Positions 61,862-64,000 of a stretch of DNA of 64,000 bases are shown here, piece after piece. A model generated the notes under the pieces. That model had not been told where the DNA came from. It saw only the letters and a list, made by a program, of their open reading frames with translations, and did not search any database. This stretch comes from an uncultured Chitinophagaceae bacterium. Its GTDB lineage: Bacteria; Bacteroidota; Bacteroidia; Chitinophagales; Chitinophagaceae. The stretch covers positions 310,001-374,000 of the forward strand of contig CALGAP010000009.1 of the NCBI GenBank assembly GCA_937958995.1. The letters are read 5' to 3'. How positions within the stretch are numbered: the first letter of the stretch is position 1; each line of letters begins with the position of its first letter. The position numbers were made by a program, and so were the translations under genes.

Positions 61862-61937
61862 ACTTTACCATATCACCTTTGGGGATTTCCTACTAGTAAA
61901 TAATTAATCATTAATTCTTTATTCTCAATCATACGTT

Positions 61938-64000
61938 ATGCAGGTTTTAAAGTTTGGCGGTACATCGGTGGCCAATGCCGAAAACATCAACAAAGTGGTG
62001 GCGATTGTGCAGCAGGCTGTGCAGCGCGACAGAACCATTGTGGTGGTCTCGGCACTGGGAGGCACTACAGACAGTTTATTGCAGAGCGGCGCGCTGGCAG
62101 CCGCGGGTGATGAAAAGTACAAAGACATTTTGCAGGCGCTCGAACAGCGGCACCTGGAGACGGTAAAAGCATTGATTCCCGTGACGCGGCAAAGCGCGGT
62201 GCTGAGTTGGGTAAAACAACGTTGCAATGAAATTGAAGATATCTGCAACGGTGTGTTCCTGCTCGGTGAATTGTCGGCGCGCACGAAAGACCGGATAGTA
62301 AGCTATGGAGAGCTGCTTTCTTCGCGCATTATATCAGACCGCTTCAATGCAGCAGGCATAGAGAATGAGTGGGTAGATAGCCGGGAACTGATTCGCACCG
62401 ACAGTAATTTCGGTCATGCCGCGGTGAATTTTGTGCAAACCAATGTGAAGTGCGCCGATTATTTTTCCGCGTCTTCGGCTCAACTCCATATCATGCCCGG
62501 CTTCATAGCCCGTGATGATAACGGCAATGGCACCACGCTGGGTCGCGGTGGTTCCGACTACACAGCGGCCATCGTGGCGGCGGCTGTCAATGCCAACTCG
62601 CTGGAGATATGGACCGACGTAAGCGGCATGATGACCGCCGACCCGCGACTGGTGAAGCACGCAAAAATTCTTCCGCACATCTCTTACCAGGAGGCGATGG
62701 AGCTTTCGCATTTCGGTGCCAAGGTTATTTACCCGCCCACCATTCAGCCAGTAATGAGCAAGAATATCCCGGTATGGATCAAAAATACATTTGAGCCCGA
62801 TCACCATGGCACGCTCATCGACCCGGAGAGCGTGACCAATGGCAGCAATATCCGCGGCATTACCAGCATCAACAAAATTGCGCTGCTGAGTCTTGAAGGC
62901 AGCGGCATGGTGGGAATTCCCGGTTTTTCACGGCGATTGTTTGAAGCACTGGCCAACGAGCAGATCAATGTGATCCTGATTACGCAGGGTTCTTCAGAAC
63001 ACTCAATATGCGTAGGCATTGATGAGGCGCTGGCGGCTCGCGCGCGTGAGGCGGTAGACAGGGCATTTTCCTTCGAAATTCAAACCGGTAAGGTGGATCC
63101 GCTGGTAGTGGAAACCGGCCTGGCTATAGTGGCGCTGGTGGGTGATAATATGAAAAGTCATCCCGGCATCAGCGGCAAAATGTTTGGCGTCATGGGCCGC
63201 AACGGCATCAACGTGCGCGCGATTGCCCAGGGTTCTTCCGAAAGAAATATTTCTGCTGTAATCTCCACCACCGATGTGAAGAAGGCCATCAACGTATTGC
63301 ACGAAGAGTTTTTTGAAACTACCTACAAACAAGTGAACCTCTTCGTGGCCGGCACCGGTAATGTGGGCGGCAAACTGATGGCGCAATTGCAGCAACAACA
63401 GCAATGGCTGCAGGAGCATCTTCGTTTGCAGGTTCGGGTGATTGGTATAGCCAACAGTCGCAGAATGGTGTTTAATGATGAAGGCATTGATCTCAGCAAA
63501 TGGCGCGAAGCATTGGAGCAGGGAGAAAAAATGGATCTGAAGGTTTTTGTAGAAACTATTCGTTCAAAAAATCTTCGCAACTCTGTTTTTGCTGATGTGA
63601 CAGCCAATGATAAAGTAGCGATGGTTTATGATCAATTGTTATCGAAAAGTATATCGGTGGTGGCCTGCAATAAGGTGGCCTGCTCTTCCTCTTACGAATA
63701 CTATAAGAAGCTGAAAGACCTGGCGCGCGAATACAATTGCTCTTTCCAGTTTGAAACCAATGTAGGCGCGGGTTTGCCGGTAATCGGCACGCTGAACGAT
63801 CTGCTGCGCAGCGGCGATGTGGTGAACCGCATTGAAGCGGTATTGAGCGGTACGCTGAATTTTGTGTTCAACAACTACAATGGTCAAAAGTCCTTTGCCG
63901 AAGTGGTAAGGCAGGCGCAGGAAGAAGGTTATACTGAACCCGACCCTCGTCTTGACCTGGGCGGCACAGATGTGATGCGCAAGATCATGATCCTGGCACG
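61938..64000 (+). CDS. thrA: Bifunctional aspartokinase/homoserine dehydrogenase, 5' part
   Basis: 687 complete codons up to the window end, which cuts the gene. The aspartokinase domain (about 1-290) starts MQVLKFGGTSVANAEN and contains TTLGRGGSDYTA and the ADPRLVK region; tandem ACT domains lie at about 310-460 (QINVILITQGSSEHSICVG, GINVRAIAQGSSERNIS); the homoserine dehydrogenase begins near residue 465 with LFVAGTGNVGGKL and includes NKVACS and GAGLPVIGTLNDLL. It catalyses the first and third steps from aspartate toward threonine, with threonine feedback on the ACT domains. A Thr/Ile leader peptide precedes it. Confidence 0.96.
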   Translation, partial: MQVLKFGGTSVANAENINKVVAIVQQAVQRDRTIVVVSALGGTTDSLLQSGALAAAGDEKYKDILQALEQRHLETVKALIPVTRQSAVLSWVKQRCNEIEDICNGVFLLGELSARTKDRIVSYGELLSSRIISDRFNAAGIENEWVDSRELIRTDSNFGHAAVNFVQTNVKCADYFSASSAQLHIMPGFIARDDNGNGTTLGRGGSDYTAAIVAAAVNANSLEIWTDVSGMMTADPRLVKHAKILPHISYQEAMELSHFGAKVIYPPTIQPVMSKNIPVWIKNTFEPDHHGTLIDPESVTNGSNIRGITSINKIALLSLEGSGMVGIPGFSRRLFEALANEQINVILITQGSSEHSICVGIDEALAARAREAVDRAFSFEIQTGKVDPLVVETGLAIVALVGDNMKSHPGISGKMFGVMGRNGINVRAIAQGSSERNISAVISTTDVKKAINVLHEEFFETTYKQVNLFVAGTGNVGGKLMAQLQQQQQWLQEHLRLQVRVIGIANSRRMVFNDEGIDLSKWREALEQGEKMDLKVFVETIRSKNLRNSVFADVTANDKVAMVYDQLLSKSISVVACNKVACSSSYEYYKKLKDLAREYNCSFQFETNVGAGLPVIGTLNDLLRSGDVVNRIEAVLSGTLNFVFNNYNGQKSFAEVVRQAQEEGYTEPDPRLDLGGTDVMRKIMILA

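Overview
The window looks like the chromosome of a Bacteroidota member, most likely family Chitinophagaceae. Several features point there: proteins with a C-terminal type IX secretion (T9SS) sorting domain, a SusC/SusD outer-membrane pair, TonB-type carboxypeptidase-like plug domains, promoters resembling the Bacteroidota TAnnTTTG -7 element, and the family-specific forms of PEP carboxylase, IlvC and GltB. No plasmid, prophage, IS element or CRISPR array was recognised. Both ends cut genes: uvrA at the left edge and thrA at the right edge.

Layout. 1-16067: housekeeping and envelope genes (uvrA end, T9SS protein, DUF4293, glyA, sugar nucleotidyltransferase, a protein of six 16-residue repeats behind twin operator-like palindromes, an ABC transporter with an M28 peptidase, a zinc phospholipase C-like protein, a flavoprotein, dnaA, an orphan LytTR protein). 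16068-19433: a small accessory spot with a gene remnant, tRNA-Ser, tRNA-Pro, and a two-gene unit encoding a MazG-like nucleotide pyrophosphohydrolase and a GIY-YIG/DUF2075-helicase/S24-peptidase fusion. 19430-32691: secreted subtilase, VWA protein, GH5 glycosidase, ClC channel, SWIB protein with a histone-like tail, a non-coding array with a period near 77 bp, a cyclophilin lipoprotein, a ThiF-rhodanese protein and a helical-repeat protein.

32692-44201 is a branched-chain amino-acid block: leuACDB, then ilvDBNCA. Each half is preceded by a short unannotated leader peptide and a rho-independent terminator. 44203-48903 is a SusD/SusC pair. 49831-58810 is nitrogen assimilation: gltB, gltD, an ammonium transporter and a porin. 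58811-64000 has ppc divergent from thrA, and a Thr/Ile-rich leader peptide lies between them. The three leaders (Leu, Ile/Val, Thr) fit the pathways they precede: PEP carboxylase makes oxaloacetate for aspartate, ThrA takes aspartate toward threonine, IlvA turns threonine into 2-oxobutanoate, and IlvBNCD and LeuACDB finish Ile, Val and Leu. Ribosome-mediated attenuation therefore seems to be a shared control strategy in this genome.

The two most notable items are the MazG plus GIY-YIG/DUF2075/S24 pair, a candidate nucleic-acid-directed defence or stress system whose function I cannot establish from sequence, and the set of amino-acid leader peptides.
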